A stretch of DNA of 64,000 bases from Thiomicrorhabdus sp963677355 (GCA_963677355.2 CAXXXQ010000002.1:558001-622000); one strand, 5' to 3'; shown: positions 41,684 through 51,432, counted from the first letter of the stretch. The notes: generated by a model from the sequence alone, not told the origin. A program made the numbers and translations.

Positions 41684-43072
41684 ATGAGTATTATTTGGTC
41701 ATTTCTCGGCTTTGTCATCACGATGGGAATCATTGTCACCATTCATGAGTGGGGGCATTATCAGGTCGCGCGTTGGTTTAATATAAAGGTTCTCATGTTT
41801 TCAATCGGCTTCGGGAAGCCATTTTATCGTAAGCAATTTGGTGAAACCGAATTCGTTATCTCGCAAATTCCATTGGGTGGGTTTGTTAAGTTTGCCGACG
41901 AGAGAGAAGAGCCTGTTGCTCAAGAGGATTTGCATCGTGCATTTAACCGTCAGTCCGTTTATAAAAAAATGGCCGTCGTTGCGGCCGGGCCGATTGTCAA
42001 TCTTCTGTTTGCCTGGATTGCTTTCACAGTGATGTATATGGTGGGTATCAGCGGCTTTAAACCGTTGATTGAGACTGCTCCACAACAGACACCACTCGCT
42101 CTGGCGATACAGTCCAACCAGATAGATTTGGGTCGTGATGACTGGTTTATCTCTGCTGTTAACGGCAAACCGGTACAGAATTGGCAAATGGTTAATCAGC
42201 AATTGTTGCAGTCGTTGGCGCATGGAGAAGATTCCTTCGATCTGACTTTGAACTCGATTCAAAACCGTCAAGTGACAGTATCTGGAGTATCTTTACTTGG
42301 TCTGGATATCAACGATAGAAACCAGAATTGGCTTGGAGCTGTTGGAGTGACGCCGGCCAAGCCGAAGATTCCGGCTGTGTTGGGCGAAATTGTTGACGGT
42401 GGAGCCGCAATGCAGGCCGGTTTGGAAGTCGGCGATAAAATCGTCAAAATGAACCAAATAGCGATTAACAATTGGCAAGATTTTGTTAAAGTAGTCCAGT
42501 CTCACCCGGCAGAGAAAATGATCGTCGGCTATGAACGTAATCAAGCTTATTACCAAACGGAAGTGCTGATTGAATCCGTATCAGGTGAAAATGGTCTGAC
42601 TGTCGGCAAGATGGGGGTTGGTGTACTTGTTAACAGAGACGTTTTAGCGGCTTATCAGACTACGGTCAGATTTGGTTTGGTGGATGCTATGCATCAATCG
42701 GTCGAGCGTAGCGCAGAGTTGGTATCGATGAGTCTGGTTATGTTGAAAGGCATGATTGTAGGCGATGTGAGTACTGCTAACCTATCCGGTCCGATTAGTA
42801 TTGCACAGTTCTCCGGTCAGGCAATTCAGGGTGGCTTGATTGCGTTTTTGAGTTTACTGGGGCTGCTCAGTTTAAGTATTGGTATTTTGAATCTTTTGCC
42901 TATCCCCGTTTTGGATGGGGGGCATCTGATGTTTTATTTTATTGAAATCATTAAAGGCTCACCGGTTAGCGATCAAACCATGATGACCGGACAGTTTTTC
43001 GGTCTGTTGGTGATTATAGGATTAACGTTCCTAGCCATTTTTAATGATGTTTTGAGAATTTTTCACGGTTAA
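41684..43072 (+). CDS. rseP: Site-2 protease RseP
   Basis: A 462-residue intramembrane zinc metalloprotease (E. coli 450) that cleaves the anti-sigma factor RseA in the envelope stress response and clears signal-peptide remnants. The zinc motif is HEWGH at residues 21-25 and the third ligand is Asp411 in LPIPVLDGGH. Two PDZ-like regions lie between, the second around LGEIVDGGAAMQAGLEVGDKIVKMN. bamA starts ten bases after it, the usual arrangement. Confidence 0.97.
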   Translation: MSIIWSFLGFVITMGIIVTIHEWGHYQVARWFNIKVLMFSIGFGKPFYRKQFGETEFVISQIPLGGFVKFADEREEPVAQEDLHRAFNRQSVYKKMAVVAAGPIVNLLFAWIAFTVMYMVGISGFKPLIETAPQQTPLALAIQSNQIDLGRDDWFISAVNGKPVQNWQMVNQQLLQSLAHGEDSFDLTLNSIQNRQVTVSGVSLLGLDINDRNQNWLGAVGVTPAKPKIPAVLGEIVDGGAAMQAGLEVGDKIVKMNQIAINNWQDFVKVVQSHPAEKMIVGYERNQAYYQTEVLIESVSGENGLTVGKMGVGVLVNRDVLAAYQTTVRFGLVDAMHQSVERSAELVSMSLVMLKGMIVGDVSTANLSGPISIAQFSGQAIQGGLIAFLSLLGLLSLSIGILNLLPIPVLDGGHLMFYFIEIIKGSPVSDQTMMTGQFFGLLVIIGLTFLAIFNDVLRIFHG

Positions 43073-43082
43073 TAGGTTATCA

Positions 43083-45374
43083 ATGAAGGCGTCTAATAGA
43101 GTTTTATCTGCTGCAATTGCTTCACTACTATTTGCACCCGCTTTGGCGAATGCATTTGAAGTCAAAAATATCGAGGTGGAGGGGTCAAATAAAGTTGGCT
43201 TTGAGACGATAAACAGTTATCTCACCGTAGAAAAAGGTCAAGAGCTTAACAGTATTCAAATTCAGGAAAGTCTGAAACGTTTATATAAAACCGGTTTTTT
43301 CAAAGACGTCTCTTTCTACAAGCGAGATGATGATACTTTGGTAATTAAAGTAGTTGAGAGACCATCGATTGCAGATATTAGAATTGAAGGAAACTCTCTG
43401 TTCGAGACCGATGTCTTGAATACCGCGCTAGACGGATTGGGGCTAAAAAAAGGGCGTATTTATAACCAGTCGCAAATGGATCAAGTGGTACTAGACCTGA
43501 AACGCCGTTATCAGAACCAAGGCTATTATGCCGCAACAGTTGAAATTCAAACCAAAGAGTTACCGCGTGAACGTGTTGATATTCATATTGTCATCAATGA
43601 AGGTGAGCCGGCATCAATCGGACGTATCAATTTAGTCGGCAACAAAGTCTATACCGACGAGCGCCTTAAGTCCCAATTACAAATGGCCGAAAACGTTACC
43701 TTCGGCAGTGGCGACAAGTATTCTAAACCGAAGATGCAAGCCGATATCGAGACCATTAAGTCTTATTATCTGGATCGAGGTTATGCAGAATTTGAAATTC
43801 GTTCATCGCAGGTCAGTCTTTCAGCGGATAAAACTAAAGTATTTACCACAATCAATATGACGGAAGGGCCGCAGTATTCGATCGCAAAAATCGATTTTAT
43901 CGGTGAGTTGATTGTCGAGAAAGAAGAACTGGAATCCTTGATTAAGTTTAAAGAGGGAGATGTTTTCTCGAGAAGTGCAGTGGTCAAATCGGTCAATGAA
44001 ATTCGTGATCGATTGAGTGAAGAGGGCTATGCCTTTGCTGAAGTTGAGCCGGTCACTACCTTGAACAAAGAAGATTTGACAATGGATATCAGCTTCAAGG
44101 TAACGCCGCATGATCGTGTTTATATTCGACGCATTGAAATTGAAGGCAATACTCGAACCAGAGATCATGTTATCCGTAGAGAGATGCGTCAGTTTGAATC
44201 GGCTCCTTACTCGCTCCGAATGGTACGTCAATCCAAAGAGCGATTACAGCGTTTAGGTTTCTTCCAAAGCTCGGATGTCGAGACTCGTAGGGTTTCGAAG
44301 GATCAGGTTGATTTGGTCGTTAAGGTTACCGAACAGCCGACCGGTTCGATTTCAGCGGGTATCGGTTATTCCCAAGTAGACGGAATGAGTTTCAATCTGG
44401 GAATTTCAGAACGAAACTTTATCGGAAGCGGTAACAAGTTGAATTTCAATGTTGCCACCAGTGCGGCACGAAAAAATGCCGACATCGGCGTGACCAATCC
44501 ATATTTTACTGCTGATGGTGTTAGCTTAGGTGTGGGCTTGTATTACAGTGAAATCGATGCTGAAGAACTATCGGTAGCGGATTACACGACTAACAACTTT
44601 GGTGTTCGGACCAGTTTGGGTTATCCGTTAAGCGAGGATGACCGCATTAATTTCGGGATTAAATTCGATTCGCAAGAGCTGGTTTGTGCGGGTGATTTCG
44701 ATGATAAATTCTGTAAAAGTTATATTGACGAGTACGGAAAAACCAACAATTCGATTATTGCTTCTATGGGTTGGGTTCATAATACAACCGACGCCTTCTA
44801 TTTCCCAAGTAAAGGGCATAAAACCAGTCTGTCTGTTGAAGCGGTGATTCCTGGTACTTCAGATCTCCCTTATTACAAGATTTATGCAAATGAAAACTGG
44901 TTCCAGCCGCTTTCCGAAAATTTCACTTTGCAACTGAAAACCGGCTTAGCTTTTGGTGACGGTTACGGTGATGCAGAAAGTTTACCTTTCTACGAGAATT
45001 TCTATGCGGGTGGTATCGGCACGGTGCGAGGTTATGAACCAAACTCCTTGGGGCCGTATTATGATTACTACACAGACGGAAGCGACCGTCCGAAAGGTGG
45101 GAGCGTGAAAGTGACCGGAACCGCCGGTGTTGTTTTCCCGGTTCCGTTGATTGAAGATTCAAGTAATGCTCGTATGAGTGTGTTCTTTGACTTCGGTAAC
45201 GTTTATGACGGTTTCGACAATGTCGAGCTAAGTGAGATGAGAACGTCTGCCGGTCTGGGCGTCTCTTGGATTACCCCGGTTGGACCTTTGACCTTCAGTG
45301 TGGCTAAGCCGATATCGGATTTCAAGGATGATAAGCATCAGGTCTTCCAATTCTCGCTTGGAGCCGGTTTCTAG
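43083..45374 (+). CDS. bamA: Outer-membrane protein assembly factor BamA
   Basis: A 763-residue Omp85 protein, somewhat shorter than E. coli BamA (810). A signal peptide is followed by five POTRA domains (about 24-420; for example VKNIEVEGSNKVGFETI and DRVYIRRIEIEGNTRTRDHVI) and a 16-strand barrel with the VRGYEPNSLGP lid motif. The protein ends with an aromatic residue as outer-membrane proteins do (LGAGF). It inserts barrel proteins into the outer membrane; skp, its chaperone partner, is downstream. Confidence 0.97.
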   Translation: MKASNRVLSAAIASLLFAPALANAFEVKNIEVEGSNKVGFETINSYLTVEKGQELNSIQIQESLKRLYKTGFFKDVSFYKRDDDTLVIKVVERPSIADIRIEGNSLFETDVLNTALDGLGLKKGRIYNQSQMDQVVLDLKRRYQNQGYYAATVEIQTKELPRERVDIHIVINEGEPASIGRINLVGNKVYTDERLKSQLQMAENVTFGSGDKYSKPKMQADIETIKSYYLDRGYAEFEIRSSQVSLSADKTKVFTTINMTEGPQYSIAKIDFIGELIVEKEELESLIKFKEGDVFSRSAVVKSVNEIRDRLSEEGYAFAEVEPVTTLNKEDLTMDISFKVTPHDRVYIRRIEIEGNTRTRDHVIRREMRQFESAPYSLRMVRQSKERLQRLGFFQSSDVETRRVSKDQVDLVVKVTEQPTGSISAGIGYSQVDGMSFNLGISERNFIGSGNKLNFNVATSAARKNADIGVTNPYFTADGVSLGVGLYYSEIDAEELSVADYTTNNFGVRTSLGYPLSEDDRINFGIKFDSQELVCAGDFDDKFCKSYIDEYGKTNNSIIASMGWVHNTTDAFYFPSKGHKTSLSVEAVIPGTSDLPYYKIYANENWFQPLSENFTLQLKTGLAFGDGYGDAESLPFYENFYAGGIGTVRGYEPNSLGPYYDYYTDGSDRPKGGSVKVTGTAGVVFPVPLIEDSSNARMSVFFDFGNVYDGFDNVELSEMRTSAGLGVSWITPVGPLTFSVAKPISDFKDDKHQVFQFSLGAGF

Positions 45375-45515
45375 CCCTTATTTTACGGATGATTTGTCAG
45401 AGTCTAACAAGAGTCTAGCGATAAGATGAATTTATCGCGGTTGCTTGTTACATCAACAAATCTTTTAGGGTAAAATCATCGGATGCATATAAAAAATAAT
45501 ATAGGTGGATACTTC

Positions 45516-46049
45516 ATGCGCAACTTTTTAAAACTTACTGTAGCCATTTGTGCACTTGCATTTTCTTCAGCGAGTTTTTCTCAGGGAGTTAAATTGGGAG
45601 TCGTGAATGTCGCGCTTTTGTTGGAACAGGCTCCGCAAGCAAAATCGGCAACCGCTTCTCTTGAAAAAGAATTTTCTCCTCAGCAAACGGAGTTGAAAAA
45701 CCTTGCTGCTAAATTGGAAAAGCAACAGTCCGAATATCAAAAAAACCGCGCGGCAATGAGTGATAGTCAAAAAGTAGCGAAAGAGCGCGAAATTACCATG
45801 TTAACCCGCGAAATTCAGCGTCGTAGAAATGATGTGCAAGAGCTATTGAACCTACGTCGTAACGAAGAGTTGGCCAAACTGCAAAATGTGGTTAATGAGG
45901 CGATCAAGTCAATCGGTAAAAAAGAAGGGTTTGATTTGATTCTATACGAAGGTATCGCCTATACCAATGACAAAATCGATATCACTCAAGACGTTCTTCA
46001 ATATTTGAAAACTCTCAATAGTAAACAACGCTCTGAATTCAATAAGTAA
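45516..46049 (+). CDS. skp: Periplasmic chaperone Skp (OmpH)
   Basis: A periplasmic chaperone of about 177 residues with signal peptide MRNFLKLTVAICALAFSSAS and mature start near QGVKLGVVNVALLLEQAPQAKSA. The central region is coiled coil (LEKEFSPQQTELKNLAAKLEKQ onwards), the tentacles of the trimeric chaperone that carries unfolded outer-membrane proteins to BamA. The ATG at 45516 is chosen because the signal peptide begins there; an in-frame ATG at 45483 would add an unlikely extension. Confidence 0.94.
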   Translation: MRNFLKLTVAICALAFSSASFSQGVKLGVVNVALLLEQAPQAKSATASLEKEFSPQQTELKNLAAKLEKQQSEYQKNRAAMSDSQKVAKEREITMLTREIQRRRNDVQELLNLRRNEELAKLQNVVNEAIKSIGKKEGFDLILYEGIAYTNDKIDITQDVLQYLKTLNSKQRSEFNK

Positions 46050-46064
46050 TTCAGGAGCTTGGTT

Positions 46065-47099
46065 GTGCAACTATCTGAAATACTATCGTTCCTGGAAACC
46101 AATAAGGTCGAATTTGATTTTCAGGGCGATCATAATCTTGAAATTCATCAGGTCGCGGGTTTAGATTCCGCACAAACAGGGGAAATTTCTTTCCTCACCG
46201 ATAAAAAATACCTTTCATTTTTGAGTCAAACGCAAGCCAGTGCGGTTATTCTGCGTTCGGGTATTGAAACCGATAATCTTCCTGCCGTTATTTATTGTGA
46301 TAATCCATATTATGTTTATGCATTGGTGGCGCAATTCTTAAACCCTTATCCTGCTGTCGAAGCGGGTGTTTCGAAAAAAGCAATCGTTCATGAAAAAGCG
46401 GCTGTTCAGCCGAGCGCGACCGTTTCGGAAGGTGTGGTTGTGCAAGAAGGTGCTTTTATTGGCGATCATTCCTATATTGCTCCAGGTGCCGTAATCGAAG
46501 CGCATGTGCAAATCGGGCAGGGGTGTAGAATCGGCAGCAATGTTGTAATTTCTCATCACTGTATGATTGGCAATAACACCATTATTGAAGCAGGAAGTGT
46601 CATAGGTGGTGACGGATTCGGTTGGGCAAACAATCAAGGGCAATGGGTCAAAATTCCTCAGGTCGGTAAAGTCGTTATCGGTAATGACGTTTCAATCGGT
46701 AACAATGTGACGATTGATCGCGGTGCGGTGAAAGATACCGTTATTGAAGATAATTGCATCATCGACAATCAAGTCCATATCGCCCATAATGTAGTCATCG
46801 GATCAGGCTCGGCGATTGCCGGGCAAGTCGGTTTTGCGGGGAGTACGGTGTTAGGTAAAAACTGTACGGTAGCGGGGCAAGTCGGTTTTGCGGGGCACAT
46901 TGAAATAACGGATAACTGTCATTTTTTAGCTAAGGCCGGAGTGACGCATGATATTAAAGAGGCGGGGGCTTATGCCGGTTTTCCTGCTATAAAAGCAGCT
47001 GATTGGCAAAAAAATAGCGTTCGAATCCGTCAGTTAGAGAAGTTGGCGAAACAGGTCAAAATGTTGCAAAAAGAGATTGCCGATTTGAGTCAGTCTTAA
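46065..47099 (+). CDS. lpxD: UDP-3-O-acylglucosamine N-acyltransferase LpxD
   Basis: A left-handed beta-helix acyltransferase of 344 residues (E. coli 341) that adds the N-linked hydroxyacyl chain in lipid A synthesis. Hexapeptide repeats fill residues about 100-310, and NQVHIAHNVVIGSGSAIAGQVGFAGS includes the catalytic histidine. The GTG at 46065 is preferred because CAGGAG lies seven bases upstream; the in-frame TTG at 46059 is too close. A coiled C-terminal helix is present as in the E. coli enzyme. Confidence 0.97.
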   Translation: MQLSEILSFLETNKVEFDFQGDHNLEIHQVAGLDSAQTGEISFLTDKKYLSFLSQTQASAVILRSGIETDNLPAVIYCDNPYYVYALVAQFLNPYPAVEAGVSKKAIVHEKAAVQPSATVSEGVVVQEGAFIGDHSYIAPGAVIEAHVQIGQGCRIGSNVVISHHCMIGNNTIIEAGSVIGGDGFGWANNQGQWVKIPQVGKVVIGNDVSIGNNVTIDRGAVKDTVIEDNCIIDNQVHIAHNVVIGSGSAIAGQVGFAGSTVLGKNCTVAGQVGFAGHIEITDNCHFLAKAGVTHDIKEAGAYAGFPAIKAADWQKNSVRIRQLEKLAKQVKMLQKEIADLSQS

Positions 47100-47157
47100 C
47101 TCCTATTTCGGTCAATAACGTGAACAAAATTATTTTATAAATTGGATTAAAGCTAAG

Positions 47158-47592
47158 ATGGAAGTTAAAGAAATTTTTGAATATTTACCACATCGTTACC
47201 CGTTTTTATTGGTGGACAGAGTAACGGATTTCGAAGCGGGTCAAAGCTTGAAAGCATTTAAAAATATCACGTTCAATGAGCCGCAGTTTACCGGGCACTT
47301 CCCTAATAATCCAATTATGCCCGGCGTTATGATTATTGAAGCCATGGCGCAATGCACCGGAATTTTAGCGTTCCGCTCGCAAGCTGAAAAACCGGATGGC
47401 AGCTCCATGTATTATTTGGCGGCAGTTGATAATGCTCGTTTCAGACAGCCGGCTATTCCCGGAGATCGTTTAGATTTCGAGGTAAAAGCTCTTGGTAACA
47501 AGCGTGGTATTTGGAAGTTTGAATGTACCACCAAAGTTGACGGGAAAGTGATCGCTTCAGCAGATCTGATGTGCGCTGAAAGAAAGGTTTAA
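47158..47592 (+). CDS. fabZ: 3-hydroxyacyl-[acyl-carrier-protein] dehydratase FabZ
   Basis: A 144-residue hot-dog-fold dehydratase (E. coli 151) acting in fatty-acid elongation. The active-site loop is FTGHFPNNPIMPGVMIIEAMAQ with His47 and the conserved glutamate. Its position between lpxD and lpxA is the standard one and links fatty-acid synthesis with lipid A acylation. Confidence 0.97.
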   Translation: MEVKEIFEYLPHRYPFLLVDRVTDFEAGQSLKAFKNITFNEPQFTGHFPNNPIMPGVMIIEAMAQCTGILAFRSQAEKPDGSSMYYLAAVDNARFRQPAIPGDRLDFEVKALGNKRGIWKFECTTKVDGKVIASADLMCAERKV

Positions 47593-47597
47593 TTATT

Positions 47598-48365
47598 TTG
47601 ATTCATCCAACAGCTATAGTTGATCCGTCAGCGGTCATTGCTGATGATGTGAAAATCGGTCCTTTTTGTGTTATTCAAGGACCTGTGAAGATCGGTTCAG
47701 GTTCTGTATTGGATTCGCATGTTGTTATTGAAGGTCACGTGACTATCGGCAAAGCGAATCGGTTTTATCCCTTTGTTTCCATTGCAGCGCCTCAGGATAA
47801 GAAATATATCGATGAACCGACTACGGTGATTATTGGTGATAATAATACTTTCCGCGAAAATGTGACCATCAATCGCGGTACCGAACAAGATATTGGTAAA
47901 ACGGTAATCGGCAGTGATAACTGGGTAATGGCCGGCGTGCATATCGCGCACGACTGTATTATTGGTAGTCATTGTATCTTTGCCAATGCTGCCGCTTTGG
48001 CAGGGCATGTCGTGGTTCATGACTGGGCGATTTTAGGTGGTTATACCTTGGTGCACCAATTCTGTCAGATTGGCGAGCATAGCTTCTGTGGAATGGGGAG
48101 CGTGATCAATCAGGATGTTCCTAACTTTGTGGTGGTCTCCGGAAATTTGGCGGGGCCAAGAGGCATTAATATCGAAGGATTGAAGCGCCGAGGCTTCGAC
48201 AAAGAACAGCTTGCTCTGATCAAAAAAGCTTACCGGGTACTTTATCGTGCCGGCAATAGGCTTGACGAAGCGCTCCATGAGCTGGAATTGATCAATGACG
48301 ATAAAGGTACTTTGGATTCTTTAACAACTTTCTTGAATCGTTCGACTCGTGGAATCGTTAGATAA
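47598..48365 (+). CDS. lpxA: UDP-N-acetylglucosamine acyltransferase LpxA
   Basis: The first enzyme of lipid A synthesis, 255 residues (E. coli 262). Hexapeptide repeats form the beta-helix; the catalytic base His118 lies in AGVHIAHDCIIGSHC. The C-terminal helical region NIEGLKRRGFDKEQLALIKKAYRVLYR is typical. A TTG start five bases after fabZ is supported by the protein opening IHPTAIVDPSAVI. Its 3' end overlaps lpxB by 17 bases. Confidence 0.97.
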   Translation: MIHPTAIVDPSAVIADDVKIGPFCVIQGPVKIGSGSVLDSHVVIEGHVTIGKANRFYPFVSIAAPQDKKYIDEPTTVIIGDNNTFRENVTINRGTEQDIGKTVIGSDNWVMAGVHIAHDCIIGSHCIFANAAALAGHVVVHDWAILGGYTLVHQFCQIGEHSFCGMGSVINQDVPNFVVVSGNLAGPRGINIEGLKRRGFDKEQLALIKKAYRVLYRAGNRLDEALHELELINDDKGTLDSLTTFLNRSTRGIVR

Positions 48366-49518
48366 ATCGCTTTCTACCAAGCCGGTGATCGCCATGGTTG
48401 CCGGAGAGGCATCCGGCGACAACTTGGGTGCCGATCTCATCAAAAGTCTTCAAAAACGTTATCCAGAAGCGGTGTTTGTCGGCATCGGCGGCCCTAAAAT
48501 GCAGGCGTTAGGTTTTACGAGCTGGTTCCCGATGGAACAGCTTTCGGTGATGGGCTTTTTTGAAGTTCTCAAACACCTTCCTAGCTTATTGAAAATCCGC
48601 AAGCAACTGATTAGCCGATTATTAGAACTTCGTCCCGATGTCTTTATTGGTATTGATGCTCCTGATTTTAATTTCAAGGTTGAATACCTACTCAAACAAA
48701 ATGGAGTCAAATCGATCCATTATGTCGGACCTTCAGTTTGGGCTTGGCGGGAAAAACGCTTAAACAAAATCAAACACTACGTTGATGGGGTTTTGGTCTT
48801 GTTTCCTTTTGAACCCGATTATTATCACCGTTATGACATACCGGTGAAGTTTGTCGGTCATCCATTGGCGAACCAGTTTCCCGAAAAGCCCGATGCAGAA
48901 TCTGCAAAATCTGAACTCGGATTGTCTGCTGATGCACGAGTAACGGCTATTTTACCCGGTTCACGGATGAGTGAAATAGAGCACATGGCTGATCTGTATA
49001 TACAGGCGGCTAAAAAACTTTATGAAGTCTATCCGGATATGGTGTTTGTCATTCCTTGTGTTCATAAACGCGCCAAAGAACGGATTCAACATTCGGTCCA
49101 AAACTACGCTCCGGAAATCAATATTAAGTTATTGGATGGACGCTCACGTTTAGCTTTAGAAGCTTGTGATCAAGCTTTAGTGACTTCCGGTACTGCGACT
49201 TTAGAATGTGCCTTGATGAAACGGCCGCTGGTTCTGGCTATCAAGGTTCATCCGATTTCCTATTGGATTATGAAACGCTTAGCAACGACTCAATGGATCG
49301 GTTTACCGAATATTCTTGCCAATGAATCCTTGGTAAAGGAGCTGATTCAAGAGGAGGCGACGGTGGAAAAAATCGCTTTAAGCATGGGGAAATTGATTGC
49401 AGATCCGGCTTTACGTAAGAAGCAGATCAGTGCATTTGAAAAACAATATTTCGAGCTTAAACAAGATGCATCGGAACTTGCTGCTGATGCCATCGAGCAA
49501 TGGGTGTTCAATAAATAA
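48349..49518 (+). CDS. lpxB: Lipid-A-disaccharide synthase LpxB
   Basis: A GT19 glycosyltransferase of 389 residues (E. coli 382) that joins UDP-2,3-diacylglucosamine and lipid X. Features include VAGEASGDNLGADLIKSL, GVKSIHYVGPSVWAWREKR and LVTSGTATLECALMKRP. A GTG inside the end of lpxA is the best start, giving a short extension before PVIAMVAGEASGD. The stop codon overlaps the rnhB ATG (TAATG), so the two are translationally coupled. Confidence 0.97.
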   Translation: MESLDKSLSTKPVIAMVAGEASGDNLGADLIKSLQKRYPEAVFVGIGGPKMQALGFTSWFPMEQLSVMGFFEVLKHLPSLLKIRKQLISRLLELRPDVFIGIDAPDFNFKVEYLLKQNGVKSIHYVGPSVWAWREKRLNKIKHYVDGVLVLFPFEPDYYHRYDIPVKFVGHPLANQFPEKPDAESAKSELGLSADARVTAILPGSRMSEIEHMADLYIQAAKKLYEVYPDMVFVIPCVHKRAKERIQHSVQNYAPEINIKLLDGRSRLALEACDQALVTSGTATLECALMKRPLVLAIKVHPISYWIMKRLATTQWIGLPNILANESLVKELIQEEATVEKIALSMGKLIADPALRKKQISAFEKQYFELKQDASELAADAIEQWVFNK

Positions 49519-50153
49519 TGCATATTCAGGATTCGCTCTTCACAGAAGAGGAAACACCCGAGTTTTTTTCTTTAACCGGTAGAACGGTCGGGGTCGATGA
49601 AGTCGGCCGCGGCCCGTTAATTGGCGATGTGGTTGCTGCAGCGGTTATTTTGCCTGTCGGCTGTGATTTACCGTTGCGAGATTCTAAAAAGCTCAACGAG
49701 CAAAAACGTGAATATTTAGCGGAGCAAATCAAGCAGACGGCAATCGCCTATGCGATTACGGCAGCGTCACCAGCCGAGATTGACGAGTTGAATATTCTGC
49801 ATGCGACCATGCTTGCTATGCAAAGGGCGGTAAAGCAGCTGGCTGATGCAGGTCATCAAATCGATTATGTTTATGTGGATGGCAATCGTTGCCCCCAAAT
49901 CCCACAAAATTGCCAGTCTGTTGTTAAAGGTGATGATCGGGTGATGGAGATCAGTGCCGCTTCAATTCTTGCTAAGGTTCACCGCGACTGGCAAATGAAA
50001 AATTTGCACGAAAAATATCCTCAATACGGTTTTAATGAACACAAAGGGTATCCAACTGCAAAACATTTGGCCGCTTTGCAAGAGTTTGGCATGATTCCTG
50101 ATTATAGAAAATCATTTAAACCCGTAAAAATGATTTTGCAGGCCGCTAAGTAA
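49518..50153 (+). CDS. rnhB: Ribonuclease HII
   Basis: A 211-residue RNase HII (E. coli 198) that cuts RNA in DNA-RNA hybrids and removes misincorporated ribonucleotides. The catalytic acidic residues are in GVDEVGRGPLIGDVVAAAV, VDGNRCP and the SAASILAKVHRD region. It is the last gene of the lpx operon, translationally coupled to lpxB. Confidence 0.97.
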   Translation: MHIQDSLFTEEETPEFFSLTGRTVGVDEVGRGPLIGDVVAAAVILPVGCDLPLRDSKKLNEQKREYLAEQIKQTAIAYAITAASPAEIDELNILHATMLAMQRAVKQLADAGHQIDYVYVDGNRCPQIPQNCQSVVKGDDRVMEISAASILAKVHRDWQMKNLHEKYPQYGFNEHKGYPTAKHLAALQEFGMIPDYRKSFKPVKMILQAAK

Positions 50154-50249
50154 GCTTGTTTAAGATCAGGTTCTGAGCGGAGTTTACCAGTTTTGATTTC
50201 AGCATGTATTGGTTGAGATTGTATTGAATCGTCAGGTGGGGCAATAGAG

Positions 50250-51221
50250 ATGTCGACAACTTTAGAGCAGGTTGAAAAGACCGCACAGTTAAGTAAAAAC
50301 AACCAGATGAGCTTAATGATTTTCCAGGTGCAGTTTCCTAAGGAAGATTATGAGCCACCATATTACGGCATGAACGTTTTCAAAGTTCGTGAAGTACTGG
50401 AAGGACGTGCTTACGAAGTGTCTGACATGCCGGATTCCAATCCATTGATTGAAGGCATGATTGAATTGCGAGGCGTTTATCTCCCGGTTATCAATTTGCC
50501 TAAGTGGATGGGGTTTGAAATGACCGAAGAGGAGAAAGAAAAATCCATTATTATCGTCTCCGATTTCAGTCATAACTTTGTCGGTTTGCGAGTTTCTCAT
50601 ATCCATGGCGTTGAGGAGAAAGATTGGTCTGATATCCATCCGGCAGGCAACTATAACGTGAATGTCAATACCAACCAGATAGTCAACCATACTTATTTGG
50701 AAGGCAGTAAATCGCTGTGTTTCATTTTGGATATTGAGAAATTACTTATCGAAGCCATGCCGACGATGGCGGAGAAGATTTTTGCATCGGCAAAAGATGT
50801 TGATAAGACCGAATATCAAATCAGCCCGGTCATTACCGAAAAAACGATTCTGTTTGCCGAGGATAGTAAGTCTATTCAGAAATATATGGGCATGGTCTTC
50901 AATCAGTTGAATCTGGACTATATCAGTTTCGATAACGGACGTATGTTGCTGGATTATGTAAACGGATTAGACAGTCTCGATGGTATTTCGATGGTTTTTA
51001 CCGATCTTGAAATGCCGGTAGCTTCCGGTCATACAGTGATCAAAGAGCTGCGCGGTAACGAGAGAACCAAAAATATGCCGATTATTGTGCATACTTCAAT
51101 GACCAGTGAAAACAACAGCCGTGAAGTTTTACAGATGGGAGCTAACTACTTTATCGGTAAGGTAGATACTGATTTAATTGTTGAAACCATTCAGAAGGTG
51201 GAAAAGGGCTTTTATAGTTGA
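50250..51221 (+). CDS. cheV: Chemotaxis protein CheV (CheW-receiver fusion)
   Basis: A 323-residue fusion of an N-terminal CheW domain (about 20-170, including MIELRGVYLPVINLPKWMG) and a C-terminal response-regulator receiver domain (from TILFAEDSKSIQKYMGMV). The phospho-acceptor is Asp252 in VFTDLEMPVASG. CheV couples CheA to receptors and its phosphorylation is linked to adaptation. No other che genes are nearby. A terminator follows. Confidence 0.95.
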   Translation: MSTTLEQVEKTAQLSKNNQMSLMIFQVQFPKEDYEPPYYGMNVFKVREVLEGRAYEVSDMPDSNPLIEGMIELRGVYLPVINLPKWMGFEMTEEEKEKSIIIVSDFSHNFVGLRVSHIHGVEEKDWSDIHPAGNYNVNVNTNQIVNHTYLEGSKSLCFILDIEKLLIEAMPTMAEKIFASAKDVDKTEYQISPVITEKTILFAEDSKSIQKYMGMVFNQLNLDYISFDNGRMLLDYVNGLDSLDGISMVFTDLEMPVASGHTVIKELRGNERTKNMPIIVHTSMTSENNSREVLQMGANYFIGKVDTDLIVETIQKVEKGFYS

Positions 51222-51255
51222 TTGGCTTTGAGGTGTAAATCTTTAAAATGGGTAT

Positions 51256-51287
51256 AAAAAAAGGGGCATGATCAGTGCCCCTTTTTT
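51256..51287. terminator. Bidirectional terminator between cheV and the L36 gene
   Basis: AAAAAAGGGGCA and TGCCCCTTTTTT pair around TGATCAG. It has A and T tracts on both sides and can end both cheV (plus) and the L36 gene (minus). Confidence 0.93.
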
Positions 51288-51306
51288 GTAACGGTAACCG
51301 CTTAAA

Positions 51307-51432
51307 TTAACGCTGACGCGCTTTAAATTTAGGGTTTGATTTACAAATTACGTAAACTTTTCCGCGACGTTTAACAACCTGACAGTCTTTGTGACGTGTC
51401 TTTGCTGATTTTAGTGAAGATAGAATTTTCAT
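51307..51432 (-). CDS. rpmJ: 50S ribosomal protein L36, zinc-independent type B (YkgO-like)
   Basis: A 41-residue protein starting MKILSSLKSAKTRHKDCQVV and ending NPKFKARQR, an unmistakable match to type B L36. It keeps only two cysteines (Cys17 and Cys31) and lacks the four-ligand zinc ribbon of the standard L36, so it does not need zinc. In E. coli the equivalent ykgO is induced on zinc limitation through Zur together with a type B L31; here no L31 gene adjoins it and I see no clear Zur box. A palindrome GGATTATAATCC at 51504-51515 upstream contains a TATAAT that may be its -10. Confidence 0.95.
   Translation of the reverse strand: MKILSSLKSAKTRHKDCQVVKRRGKVYVICKSNPKFKARQR

Noticed and set aside
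45418..45438. Hairpin GCGATAA/TTATCGC between bamA and skp, considered as a terminator
   Set aside because: No T tract follows, and bamA and skp are normally co-transcribed; it may be incidental.
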